From contig JAGFXQ010000165.1 of assembly GCA_017861355.1 (NCBI GenBank), positions 1-7,366 on the forward strand: DNA of 7,366 nucleotides, read 5' to 3'. Below are positions 1-6,665 of the stretch, one piece after another. Position 1 is the first letter of the stretch. Every line of letters starts with the position of its first letter. A program made the position numbers and the translations under genes. The notes below the pieces were generated by a model. It did not search any database. It saw nothing but the letters and a program-made list of their open reading frames with translations, and was not told where the DNA came from. The stretch comes from Bacillota bacterium (GTDB lineage Bacteria; Bacillota; Clostridia; Lachnospirales; Lachnospiraceae).

Positions 1-434
1 GTAAAAAAGCTTCGAAATGCCGCCATAAAACTTTCATTGATACTAATATGGCTGCGGATTGTCGGTATCCACAAAAAAGCAATCAATAATATAAAAAATA
101 ATACAATGGTACGAATGGTGACATCGATTCTCCATTCCGAATTATGGATCATCATGTAATAAGTAGCTGAGGCAAATACAGTTGCTACCATGAATACAAT
201 GCGGAAGACAGGATTCTCTATAAATCTTTCATAGATCAACTGCAGAACCGCGGAAAATGCTGCTCCCAATAAAAATGTAATTAATAATCTGGTATAAGAT
301 ATATCATATTCCGATGTGATTGCAATTACATTCGTAACCGTTGCAGCAATCAATAATATAACAGTTAGTGGGAAACGCATGACGGTATCAGTGAGCCCCT
401 GCCATTTTTCTCTTAGTTTTATCTGTCTACTCAT
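1..434 (-). CDS. DUF4153-like integral membrane protein, N-terminal part (gene runs off the window)
   Basis: An open frame of 144 codons starts at the ATG at 432-434 and runs off the left edge, so the C-terminal part is missing. A strong GGAGG (444-448), nine bases before the ATG, fixes the start. The protein opens with a short basic segment (MSRQIKLREKWQGL) and then shows four hydrophobic segments at about residues 22-40, 49-68, 77-96 and 109-126. The pattern of a KWQGL-type start, a YERF motif near residues 68-71 and an N-E-S-F-MAAF stretch at about 133-140 resembles the N-terminus of DUF4153 membrane proteins of Lachnospiraceae, whose function is not established. It is divergent from the uracil permease. 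The family call is from memory of the motif pattern; that it is a membrane protein is clear from the sequence. Confidence 0.72.
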   Translation of the reverse strand, partial: MSRQIKLREKWQGLTDTVMRFPLTVILLIAATVTNVIAITSEYDISYTRLLITFLLGAAFSAVLQLIYERFIENPVFRIVFMVATVFASATYYMMIHNSEWRIDVTIRTIVLFFILLIAFLWIPTIRSHISINESFMAAFRSFF

Positions 435-551
435 AATATCATTCCTCCTTTTTTAGGAATCGTTCTATATAACTTAATTCAATTTTATTCATTACAACAG
501 AAAGTTCGTGACGCGTGCTTTCTATCGTTTGTATTTCTCCTATACTCGTAT

Positions 552-560
552 ATTATACCA
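552..560 (-). promoter_or_regulatory. Extended -10 promoter for the DUF4153-like gene
   Basis: On the minus strand the sequence reads TGGTATAAT: a perfect -10 hexamer (552-557) preceded by the TGn extension. No good -35 hexamer lies 16-18 bases upstream, which is common for extended -10 promoters. The predicted start near 545 leaves a leader of about 110 bases before the ATG at 434. Confidence 0.5.
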
Positions 561-637
561 CAAATCGGAGCTTTTCTACTATTATATATGTATTATCATG
601 TATTCTGTATATTCCAAAACCTCTTTATAATTATTTA

Positions 638-666
638 TTGGTTATTCTTTTTTAAATTTTTAAAAT
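638..666 (+). promoter_or_regulatory. Possible promoter of the uracil permease gene
   Basis: TTGGTT (638-643) and TAAAAT (661-666) are separated by 17 bases and face the permease. The -35 is weak and the region is very AT-rich, so chance matches are likely. The rest of the 316-base gap 435-750 holds the divergent promoter at 552-560 and AT tracts. I see no PyrR-binding loop, attenuator or terminator hairpin ahead of the permease gene. Confidence 0.3.
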
Positions 667-750
667 TTTTTGCAATATTGATACGATTCCATCTTTACAA
701 AATGATGAAAGTATGTCAAAATAAAAAAAATCCCAGGAGGTAAACGTATT

Positions 751-2124
751 ATGGCTTCAAAGAATCAACCAATCGGCTACTTGCCGGATGAAAGACCCCC
801 GTTCGTGGAACTCTTCTTATTTGCATTGCAACAGATAGTTGTAATGTTCCCTGCAACCGTTCTTGTTGCATTAATCACCGGATTCCACGTATCAACAACT
901 ATTTTTGCCAGCGGTTTTGCTACTCTCTGTTTCATCTTAATTACCGGTAGAAAGATTCCTCTCTACTACGGTTCCAGTTTCTCCTATATCGCCGCTATCG
1001 CTTCCATTATGGCAGCAGAACAATTTGCAGGATATAGCTTGAACGACAAAATCTCAGTTGCTCAGTTTGGTATCGTAATGTCAGGTTTTGTATCTATTGC
1101 TGCCGGCCTCATCATTCAGCGCACCGGTAGAAAAACCATCGACAAGATTCTCCCCCCTACAGTTACTGGTAGCATCGCAATGATAATCGGATTATCTCTT
1201 GCCGCTAACGCAATGAGTGGCGCAGCTGCATTCCCCACAGTTGATGAAGTTCAGACAGCACTCGCTTCGAACATGGCTTGGGTTATCGCTATTATCACCC
1301 TTATTTCAACAATTGCATATTCAGTATACTTGAAGGGCAAGCTGAGTCAGTTGCCTATTCTTTTTGGCCTTTTGACAGGTTATGTGGCTGCAGTGATTAT
1401 CGGTCTCATCACCGGAATACCTTTTGTTAACTTTAATACGATTGAATCAAGCAGTATATTCAGTCTTCCCGATTTCACTCTTCCGAAGCCTTCCTTGGCT
1501 GCAGTCGCAGCGATTATGCCAATCGCGATTGCTACTATTCCGGAATCCACCGCACATGTTTACCAATTAGATATCTATGTAAATGATCTTGCTAAGAAAA
1601 TGAAGAGTGAGAAAAAATATAACATCGCAGATAAGCTTGGTTTAAATCTGATCGGTGATGGTATCGGCGATATCGTATCCGGTATGATCGGTGGTCCCGC
1701 AGGAACAAACTACGGCGAGAATATCAGTACCATGGCGATCTCGAAAGTATTCTCCATCCCAGTATTAATTGCCGCAGCATGTATCACAATGGTTATCTCC
1801 TGCTTTACCCCTCTGATTAACCTTGTATACTCTATTCCGAAGGCAGTAATCGGTGGTCTTTCCATCTACTTATTCGGTGTAATTGCAGCACAGGGTATCA
1901 CAATTATGATGGATCGTAAGGTAGATATGTTCAAGTCCAAGAACTTGGCAATCATCGCAATCATCTTAATCATCGGTCTTGGCGGAAGCTTTGGCTTTGC
2001 AGGAAATGGTATGATCCCGATGTTCGGTATGCAGTTCCCGGCTCTTGCAACTGCAGCAGTTGCTGGTATCGTGTTAAATCTCCTTCTCTCCATCGGCGAT
2101 AAGGACGAGACACCTGCAGAATAA
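751..2124 (+). CDS. uraA: Uracil permease, NCS2 family (UraA type)
   Basis: This 457-residue inner-membrane transporter is predicted to import uracil by proton symport, feeding pyrimidine salvage. The start is supported by AGGAGG at 735-740, ten bases before the ATG. The protein is hydrophobic throughout, and its length is normal for NCS2 members. It shows the family landmarks: an N-terminal ALQQ-ATVLV segment (about residues 25-40), a GSSFSYI stretch (about 74-80), the substrate-region motif PESTAH with Glu265, and GGPAGTNYGENISTMAI with Glu323. The two glutamates correspond to the uracil-binding glutamates of E. coli UraA (AEHVGH and NTTYGENIG motifs). The TNYGEN motif separates it from xanthine and urate members, which carry a Q-N-N-G type sequence there. 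It stands alone, ends in a strong terminator and converges on a purine permease gene. Uracil as substrate is inferred from motifs; a related base is possible. Confidence 0.9.
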   Translation: MASKNQPIGYLPDERPPFVELFLFALQQIVVMFPATVLVALITGFHVSTTIFASGFATLCFILITGRKIPLYYGSSFSYIAAIASIMAAEQFAGYSLNDKISVAQFGIVMSGFVSIAAGLIIQRTGRKTIDKILPPTVTGSIAMIIGLSLAANAMSGAAAFPTVDEVQTALASNMAWVIAIITLISTIAYSVYLKGKLSQLPILFGLLTGYVAAVIIGLITGIPFVNFNTIESSSIFSLPDFTLPKPSLAAVAAIMPIAIATIPESTAHVYQLDIYVNDLAKKMKSEKKYNIADKLGLNLIGDGIGDIVSGMIGGPAGTNYGENISTMAISKVFSIPVLIAAACITMVISCFTPLINLVYSIPKAVIGGLSIYLFGVIAAQGITIMMDRKVDMFKSKNLAIIAIILIIGLGGSFGFAGNGMIPMFGMQFPALATAAVAGIVLNLLLSIGDKDETPAE

Positions 2125-2153
2125 TCAAAATTAGCTTAATCATTATATAAAGC

Positions 2154-2191
2154 AAAACACTATGAGAGGTACTTCTCTCATAGTGTTTTTT
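2154..2191 (+). terminator. Intrinsic terminator of the uracil permease gene
   Basis: A perfect 15-base-pair inverted repeat (2154-2168 with 2175-2189, core CACTATGAGAG/CTCTCATAGTG) with a six-base loop runs into a T tract at 2186-2191. It lies 30 bases after the permease stop codon. The A-rich left arm also gives a short U run on the other strand, so weak bidirectional action is possible. Confidence 0.9.
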
Positions 2192-2259
2192 ATGTGTACT
2201 TTCTATTATCATAGCGTTTTATGGACTCATCTCAGTTGATATAAACTCCTTCCTCGATC

Positions 2260-2293
2260 AAAAAAAGGTGAAGTGCTTTTGCACTTCACCTTT
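2260..2293 (-). terminator. Intrinsic terminator of the purine permease gene
   Basis: A perfect 13-base-pair stem (2264-2276 with 2281-2293, AAAGGTGAAGTGC and its complement) with a four-base loop is followed on the minus strand by seven T (complement of 2260-2266). It lies about 56 bases past the stop codon of the 2350-3714 gene. Together with the terminator at 2154-2191 it insulates the two convergent transcripts. Confidence 0.9.
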
Positions 2294-2349
2294 GATAAAT
2301 TATGTAGTTATACAATGATGACTGTGAATCTGTGAACGATCCAATCTCA

Positions 2350-3714
2350 TTATTTTAACAATGCTACAATAATAAAGTTAGCAACAAATAATGCGGAAGC
2401 AACCCAAACTACCGGGCTAACATCCTTTGCTCTACCCTTAACACATTTAACGATTACATAGAAGATAAAGCCGGCTGCAATACCATAGGAAATGCTATAG
2501 CAAAGTGCCATGAAGATTGCAGCAAAGAATGCAGGAATTGCTTCTTCAATATCATCCCATTTGATCTCTTTAAAGGAGGAGATCATTAAGATACCAACTG
2601 CAATTAATGCAGGGGAGGTAGCCTGTGCAGGAATGATGCCGATGATAGGAGCAAAAATCATACTTACTAAGAATAATAATGCTACAACAACGCTTGTCAG
2701 ACCGGTACGTCCGCCAGCGCCGATACCTGCAGCACTCTCAACGTAGGTAGTTGTATTGGAGGTACCAAAGATAGCTCCGATACTGGTTGCAACTGAGTCA
2801 GCAAATAAAGCCTTATCCATCTTAGACTTAAATCCTTTACCCTCTTCCAAAGCTTTCTCATCAGCATCATCAAAGATACCGGATCTTCTACCGGTTCCGA
2901 TGAAGGTTCCGATGGTATCAAAGGTATCGGATAAGCTGAAGGCAAAAATAGTCATAATAATCATCGGGATCTTAGAGGTATCATTAAACAGAGAGCCCAT
3001 ACCATCTGCACCAAATGCTGCCATGAAAGTAGTTCCTAACTGATCAAAGGAATCAGCCAAACCGGTAGTAGCACTGAAATCAAGCTTAACAACTCCCATA
3101 GGAATACCAATGATTGTGGTTGCTAAGATACCAATCAGAATAGCACCCTTTACATTGAGAAGAAGCAGAATCAGAATAATAACAATACCGATCAATGCAA
3201 GAATGATACCAGGATTGTTAAAATAAGAAAGTGAAGGAACGCCTGCACCAAAATTAACGATACCAACATTCAACAAACCGATATAAGCGATGAATACACC
3301 AATACCTCCACCGATTGCATGCTGTAAACTTTCGGGGATTGCTTTGATAATCATCTTACGGATCTTAGTAACAGTAATAAGAATATTAATAAGACCACAT
3401 ACGAATACCATAAATAATGCTTGCTGCCAGGTGAAACCAAGGCCGAAACATACGGTATAAGTAAAGAACGCATTGAGACCCATGCCGGGAGCCTGTGCGT
3501 AGGGTACATTAGCAACAAGTGCCATTACTAAAGTACCTGCTACAGAAGCAAAAATTGTTGCTAAAAATACTGCTCCTGCCGGCATACCTGTCTGAGACAG
3601 AATGCTGGGGTTAACAAAGATGATGTAAGCCATTGCAAAGAATGTGGTAATACCTGCGATGACTTCTGTAGAAACATTAGTGCCATTTGCCTTAAGTTTA
3701 AAAAACTTTTCCAT
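2350..3714 (-). CDS. Purine (guanine/hypoxanthine or adenine) permease, AzgA-type
   Basis: This 454-residue polytopic membrane protein is predicted to import purine bases for salvage by proton symport. The start ATG (3712-3714) has AGGAG about seven bases upstream on the minus strand. Family landmarks are the N-terminal STEVIAGITTFFAMAYIIFVNP block (about residues 15-36), APGMGLNAFF (75-84), SDTFDTIGT (262-270) and GTSNTTTYVESAAG (317-330), followed by GGRTGLT (334-340). These match the AzgA subfamily that includes B. subtilis PbuG and PbuO. Its length is typical and no key motif is broken. Motifs do not tell guanine/hypoxanthine from adenine transport, so no gene symbol is given. It is a single-gene unit with its own likely promoter and terminator. 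I looked for a purine riboswitch in the 280 bases upstream and found no recognisable aptamer. Confidence 0.9.
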   Translation of the reverse strand: MEKFFKLKANGTNVSTEVIAGITTFFAMAYIIFVNPSILSQTGMPAGAVFLATIFASVAGTLVMALVANVPYAQAPGMGLNAFFTYTVCFGLGFTWQQALFMVFVCGLINILITVTKIRKMIIKAIPESLQHAIGGGIGVFIAYIGLLNVGIVNFGAGVPSLSYFNNPGIILALIGIVIILILLLLNVKGAILIGILATTIIGIPMGVVKLDFSATTGLADSFDQLGTTFMAAFGADGMGSLFNDTSKIPMIIMTIFAFSLSDTFDTIGTFIGTGRRSGIFDDADEKALEEGKGFKSKMDKALFADSVATSIGAIFGTSNTTTYVESAAGIGAGGRTGLTSVVVALLFLVSMIFAPIIGIIPAQATSPALIAVGILMISSFKEIKWDDIEEAIPAFFAAIFMALCYSISYGIAAGFIFYVIVKCVKGRAKDVSPVVWVASALFVANFIIVALLK

Positions 3715-3720
3715 AAAAAC

Positions 3721-3750
3721 TCTCCTTTTTATTTTTTTTATAAAAAGAGA
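3721..3750 (-). promoter_or_regulatory. Hairpin covering the ribosome binding site of the purine permease gene
   Basis: On the minus strand, 3750-3740 (TCTCTTTTTAT) can pair with 3732-3721 (ATAAAAAGGAGA), giving 11 pairs with one bulged base and a seven-A loop. The second arm contains the AGGAG ribosome binding site of the permease. The stem is AU-rich and weak, so it may simply reflect low complexity. A second small hairpin (3749-3755 with 3762-3768) lies just upstream. No ligand-binding domain is visible. Confidence 0.3.
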
Positions 3751-3771
3751 AATCTAAAATCAGATTCCCCT

Positions 3772-3777
3772 ATTATA
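3772..3777 (-). promoter_or_regulatory. -10 element of the purine permease promoter
   Basis: The minus strand has an exact TATAAT here, 57 bases before the permease ATG. A convincing -35 at 16-18 bases is missing. The predicted start near 3765 gives a leader of about 50 bases. Bases 3780-3877 contain nothing else I can name. Confidence 0.4.
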
Positions 3778-3877
3778 CTTTCCTCAGCAAAAATCTAGTA
3801 CTTAATCATGTTGAAACGTTGTCCTATAGTAAGAGTTTTAATTATTATTCCTAGGTGGCTATCGCATAAAACATCAT

Positions 3878-3935
3878 AAAAAAGGGTTTTGAATAATAGG
3901 TCATCATCTCAAATTTACTATTAAACAAAACCCTT
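3878..3935 (-). terminator. Intrinsic terminator of the EF-G-like gene
   Basis: On the minus strand AAGGGTTTTG (complement of 3926-3935) pairs perfectly with CAAAACCCTT (complement of 3882-3891), followed by a T run (complement of 3878-3883). An inner TAATAG/CTATTA stem extends the helix beyond a small internal loop; the apical loop is long. It lies 60 bases past the EF-G-like stop codon and before the purine permease promoter, so the two minus-strand genes are separate units. Confidence 0.8.
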
Positions 3936-3994
3936 ATACACAATACCCTAGTCAGCCTCCATTATCAAGTTATTTGTATCTTTTTATCTATATA

Positions 3995-6085
3995 CTAATT
4001 TGATTCTGCTTCTTCTTCCTTCGCATTCTCTTCTATTACCTTCTGTTGTACATCGGAAGGAGCCTGTTCATAGCGAGAGAATTCGTAAGTGAAATCTCCG
4101 ATGCCACCGGTCATTGAGCGAAGATCCGTAGAATATCCGTAAAGTTCAGAGATCGGAATATCCGCAACAATTTCCTGCTTGCCACCGTTCACCGGGTTCA
4201 TACCAAGTACTCTGCCTCGACGTTTATTTAAGTCGCCCATAATATCACCGGTAAACTTGTCCGGAACAAGGACCTTTAACGATGCGATTGGCTCTAATAA
4301 TACCGGAGAAGCATCCATGAAGCCTTGTTTGAATGCCTGAATGGTTGCCATCTTGAAAGCCATTTCCGAAGAGTCAACCGGATGGTAGGAACCATCAACC
4401 AAGGTGGCTTTTAAGCCAACAACGGGATAACCGGCAACGGGTCCCTTCACTACACACTCTGCAATTCCTTTTTCAACAGCCGGGAAGAAGTTTCTCGGAA
4501 CAGAACCACCGAAGATCTTCTCTTCAAAGATATAAGGAGTCTCCATATCGCCGGAAGGTTCAAATTCCATATGAACATCACCATATTGTCCATGTCCGCC
4601 GGATTGTTTCTTATGCTTACCCTGAACACGTACCTTCTTGCGAAGAGTTTCACGGAAAGGTACTCTAGGCTTCATTATCTCTATTTCTACTTTATACTTG
4701 TTTAATAATTTATTTACAACCACATCAAGCTGCTGATCACCGATACCATATAATAAAGTCTGTCTGTTTTCTTTATCATTCACCATCTTTAAGGTAAGAT
4801 CCTCATCCATCAACTTCTGAAGTGCTTGCGATACCTTATCATCATCACCCTTATTCTTCGTCTTAAAACGTTGATAGGTATACGGTGTAGGAACCTCAAT
4901 ACGATCATAGATAATCGGATTGGCTTTCGTAGATAACGTGTCGCCGGTTATGGTCTCTGATAATTTACCGAGAGCACCAATATCACCTGCATGAAGCTCA
5001 TCCACTTCGATCTGTTCTTTACCGCGGAGAACATAGATACGATTGACCTTCTCTTCTGTATCCTTGTCTGCATTAAATACTACTATATCTGATTTTAACA
5101 CACCGGAGCATACCTTGAATAGAGAGAATTTGCCGATAAAGGGATCGGCTATCGTCTTAAATACTCTGGCTGAGAAGGGCTTCTTCTCGTCATAATTAGC
5201 ATCGAAGGAAGCACCTGTCTTATTGTTCTTACCACTGACACTCATCTTGGTCGGATCCGGGAAATACTTTTCAATTGCCTGCAATAACATTGTAGTACCC
5301 TGTGCATGAACTCCTGAGCCCATCATAACGGGAACTACAGTTCCATCTATTACATTATTTCGAAGTGCTGATGAGATCTCTTCCTGGGTAAACTCTTCAC
5401 CTGCAAAGTATTTATCCATCAATTCTTCGCTGGTCTCTGCTACTGCATCCAATAATACTTCTCTGAACTTCGAAAGATTTTCCTGGCTATAATCAGGGAT
5501 CTCACATTCAACATAGTTGCTTGCTGTCGTAAATCTTCTGCCTGCCATCTTAACCACGTTAACAAATCCCACAAATTTCTCATTTTCTCTAATTGGAGTA
5601 TGAAATGGTGCTATTTTCTTACCATAGAGGTCGGTTAATTTCTCAACCACTTCACGATAGCTTGCATTGTCATCATCCATATCTGTTACAAAGAAAATTC
5701 TCGGCAAATGATACTTCTCACAATAATCCCATGCTTTCAATGTTCCAACTTCTACTCCAGCCTTCGCTGAAATAACAATAACTGCTGCATCAGCAGCCTG
5801 TAAAGCTTCTTCTACTTCACCAACGAAATCGAAATATCCCGGTGTATCCAAAAAGTTAATCTTGATATCCTCAAATACTATAGGCACTACTGTTGTACTG
5901 ATCGAGAAGAGTCTCTTCTGCTCTTCCTTATCATAATCACTAATCGTACTTCCCTCTTCCACTTTTCCCTGACGTTTGAGTATTCCTGTTGTGTACGCTA
6001 TGGCTTCGACTAAAGTAGTCTTGCCACAGCCACCGTGGCCTAACAAAACAACATTGCGAATCTTTTCCGAAGTGTAAACATTCAT
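3995..6085 (-). CDS. EF-G-like translational GTPase (EF-G2 type paralogue)
   Basis: This 696-residue protein has the full EF-G layout: GTP-binding domain (about 1-285), domain II (about 290-390), III (about 400-480), IV starting near the KHKKQSGGHGQYGD block, and V to about 680, with an acidic tail (EENAKEEEAESN). The start is placed at the ATG 6083-6085 because GGAGG (6094-6098) lies eight bases upstream; an upstream in-frame TTG at 6127 has no such site. The G motifs differ from housekeeping EF-G: the P-loop is GHGGCGKT (16-23), the RGITI region reads KRLFSIST (about 58-65), the G3 motif is DTPGYFD (80-86) with Tyr in place of the catalytic His, and the G4 motif is TDMD (134-137) with no Lys. 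This pattern fits the EF-G2 group of clostridia and actinobacteria. Its exact role is uncertain; a mycobacterial member binds guanine nucleotides but was reported to lack ribosome-dependent GTPase activity. It is probably not the main EF-G, and it has no rpsL/rpsG/tuf neighbours. Confidence 0.88.
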   Translation of the reverse strand: MNVYTSEKIRNVVLLGHGGCGKTTLVEAIAYTTGILKRQGKVEEGSTISDYDKEEQKRLFSISTTVVPIVFEDIKINFLDTPGYFDFVGEVEEALQAADAAVIVISAKAGVEVGTLKAWDYCEKYHLPRIFFVTDMDDDNASYREVVEKLTDLYGKKIAPFHTPIRENEKFVGFVNVVKMAGRRFTTASNYVECEIPDYSQENLSKFREVLLDAVAETSEELMDKYFAGEEFTQEEISSALRNNVIDGTVVPVMMGSGVHAQGTTMLLQAIEKYFPDPTKMSVSGKNNKTGASFDANYDEKKPFSARVFKTIADPFIGKFSLFKVCSGVLKSDIVVFNADKDTEEKVNRIYVLRGKEQIEVDELHAGDIGALGKLSETITGDTLSTKANPIIYDRIEVPTPYTYQRFKTKNKGDDDKVSQALQKLMDEDLTLKMVNDKENRQTLLYGIGDQQLDVVVNKLLNKYKVEIEIMKPRVPFRETLRKKVRVQGKHKKQSGGHGQYGDVHMEFEPSGDMETPYIFEEKIFGGSVPRNFFPAVEKGIAECVVKGPVAGYPVVGLKATLVDGSYHPVDSSEMAFKMATIQAFKQGFMDASPVLLEPIASLKVLVPDKFTGDIMGDLNKRRGRVLGMNPVNGGKQEIVADIPISELYGYSTDLRSMTGGIGDFTYEFSRYEQAPSDVQQKVIEENAKEEEAESN

Positions 6086-6183
6086 TATGATTTCCTCCAA
6101 TACGCTTTTAGTAAGTAGTAGGGTCAATCACACTTTGCAGAAAGTGAGCAAAATGTTTGCCATCACAATTCAATTCCGGTGAT

Positions 6184-6249
6184 TTACTTAGTAGCGAGAT
6201 TAGCTAAGTTATTCAGTTGCGCGAGATGGGATTGATCTGTGACACCCAT
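6184..6249 (-). CDS. Possible 21-residue leader peptide upstream of the EF-G-like gene
   Basis: Starting at the ATG at 6247-6249 is a 22-codon frame including TAA (6184-6186). An AAGAGG (6255-6260) lies five bases upstream, and the predicted transcript starts at about that point. The peptide begins MGVTDQSH and continues with a Leu/Ala/Asn-rich stretch (LAQLNNLANLA) that could form an amphipathic helix, ending in TK. The last third of the frame contains an inverted repeat, ACTTAG with CTAAGT. It sits about 100 bases before the EF-G-like ribosome binding site. Small ORFs ahead of translation-related genes often act as attenuation leaders, but the frame is short enough to be chance. Confidence 0.35.
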   Translation of the reverse strand: MGVTDQSHLAQLNNLANLATK

Positions 6250-6265
6250 AGATACCTCTTAGTAT

Positions 6266-6294
6266 ATTTTACTAGACAAGCTAGACTTTTACAA
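6266..6294 (-). promoter_or_regulatory. Promoter of the EF-G-like gene
   Basis: On the minus strand TTGTAA (6289-6294) and TAAAAT (6266-6271) are separated by exactly 17 bases. The predicted start near 6259 gives a leader of about 170 bases, unusually long. The leader can form several small hairpins: ATGGG/CCCAT, ACTTAG/CTAAGT, ATCAC/GTGAT, GCAAA/TTTGC and CACTTT/AAAGTG. It contains no T-box sequence and no clear intrinsic terminator. Confidence 0.6.
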
Positions 6295-6366
6295 TAGTTT
6301 TATGTAATTATCAACAAACTTATTTCTTTTACACGTTGAACCGTAACGCTTTAAAGTATTGTAGTA

Positions 6367-6395
6367 TTGACATCGTAAAAAATACAGAGTATAAT
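6367..6395 (+). promoter_or_regulatory. Exact sigma-A consensus promoter of the candidate structured RNA
   Basis: TTGACA (6367-6372), a 17-base spacer and TATAAT (6390-6395) match the consensus at all twelve positions with ideal spacing. Transcription would start at about 6401-6404. No protein-coding frame with a ribosome binding site follows. Such near-perfect promoters are typical of abundant stable RNAs. It is divergent from the EF-G-like promoter, about 75 bases away. Confidence 0.8.
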
Positions 6396-6402
6396 GGCAA
6401 AA

Positions 6403-6665
6403 CAGAAAGCCCGAAAGGATACTAGAATGCATAAAAACCTAGGTTGTGGCATATTTCGGGACGGTATTACACCTACTTTTCGAGTTTTATCGCTCCGGTC
6501 GCACCAGCACTGCCTATTGCATAAGCAGGCAGCTGCTGGCACGCATCGCAACGCGAGGCGTTGTGCATACCTTCACGATAAAACTCGCTAAGCAGGTATA
6601 ACACCATCCCGAAATATGTTATAGTCTGTGGTTATATGAATTACAAATATCCTTTCTGGCTAGGA
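6403..6665 (+). ncRNA. Candidate structured non-coding RNA gene, family not recognised
   Basis: Starting at the predicted transcription start, about 260 bases fold into one long rod whose ends pair. The closing stem is 6408-6421 with 6648-6661 (14 positions, one mismatch). After an internal loop that includes AATGCAT/ATGAATT pairing, 6436-6449 pairs with 6619-6633 using eight Watson-Crick and six G-U pairs and one bulge. Next comes a long stem, 6450-6492 with 6576-6618: 43 positions with four C/A mismatches and one two-by-two loop. The tip branches into two GC-rich hairpins, 6504-6515 with 6527-6539 (one bulge) and 6548-6554 with 6558-6564 (loop GAG). GC content is clearly higher at the tip than in the flanks. 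No hallmark of RNase P RNA, tmRNA, SRP RNA or a riboswitch is visible. A closing stem, bubble and long stem are loosely 6S-like, but the branched tip and the length argue against that. The 3' end is a guess because no U-run follows the closing stem. Some features of the stem would fit the minus strand better, but the promoter supports plus. Confidence 0.6.

Noticed and set aside
435..750. PyrR-type attenuator ahead of the uracil permease.
   Set aside because: No PyrR-binding loop consensus and no terminator hairpin are present in this AT-rich gap.
3780..3960. Purine riboswitch upstream of the purine permease.
   Set aside because: The conserved loop and junction sequences of the purine aptamer are absent on the minus strand.
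6086..6127. Longer EF-G-like protein starting at a TTG at 6127 (14 extra residues).
   Set aside because: No ribosome binding site precedes the TTG, while GGAGG sits at the right distance from the ATG at 6085 and the family homology begins there.
6394..6591. A 65-codon plus-strand frame and an overlapping 66-codon minus-strand frame (6351-6551).
   Set aside because: Both lie across the long inverted repeat, have no ribosome binding site, and their sequences are low-quality and Arg/His/Cys-rich; the plus one starts inside the -10 box of the RNA promoter.
6408..6661. Retron RNA (paired outer arms with a long inner hairpin).
   Set aside because: No reverse transcriptase gene follows; the next 600 bases are non-coding. 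The paired ends alone are not enough.
6403..6665. 6S RNA, SRP RNA, tmRNA or RNase P RNA.
   Set aside because: The conserved SRP tip, tmRNA ends and RNase P core sequences are not seen. A 6S-like outline exists, but the near-perfect 43-position stem and branched tip do not fit what I know of 6S. A covariance search could overturn this.
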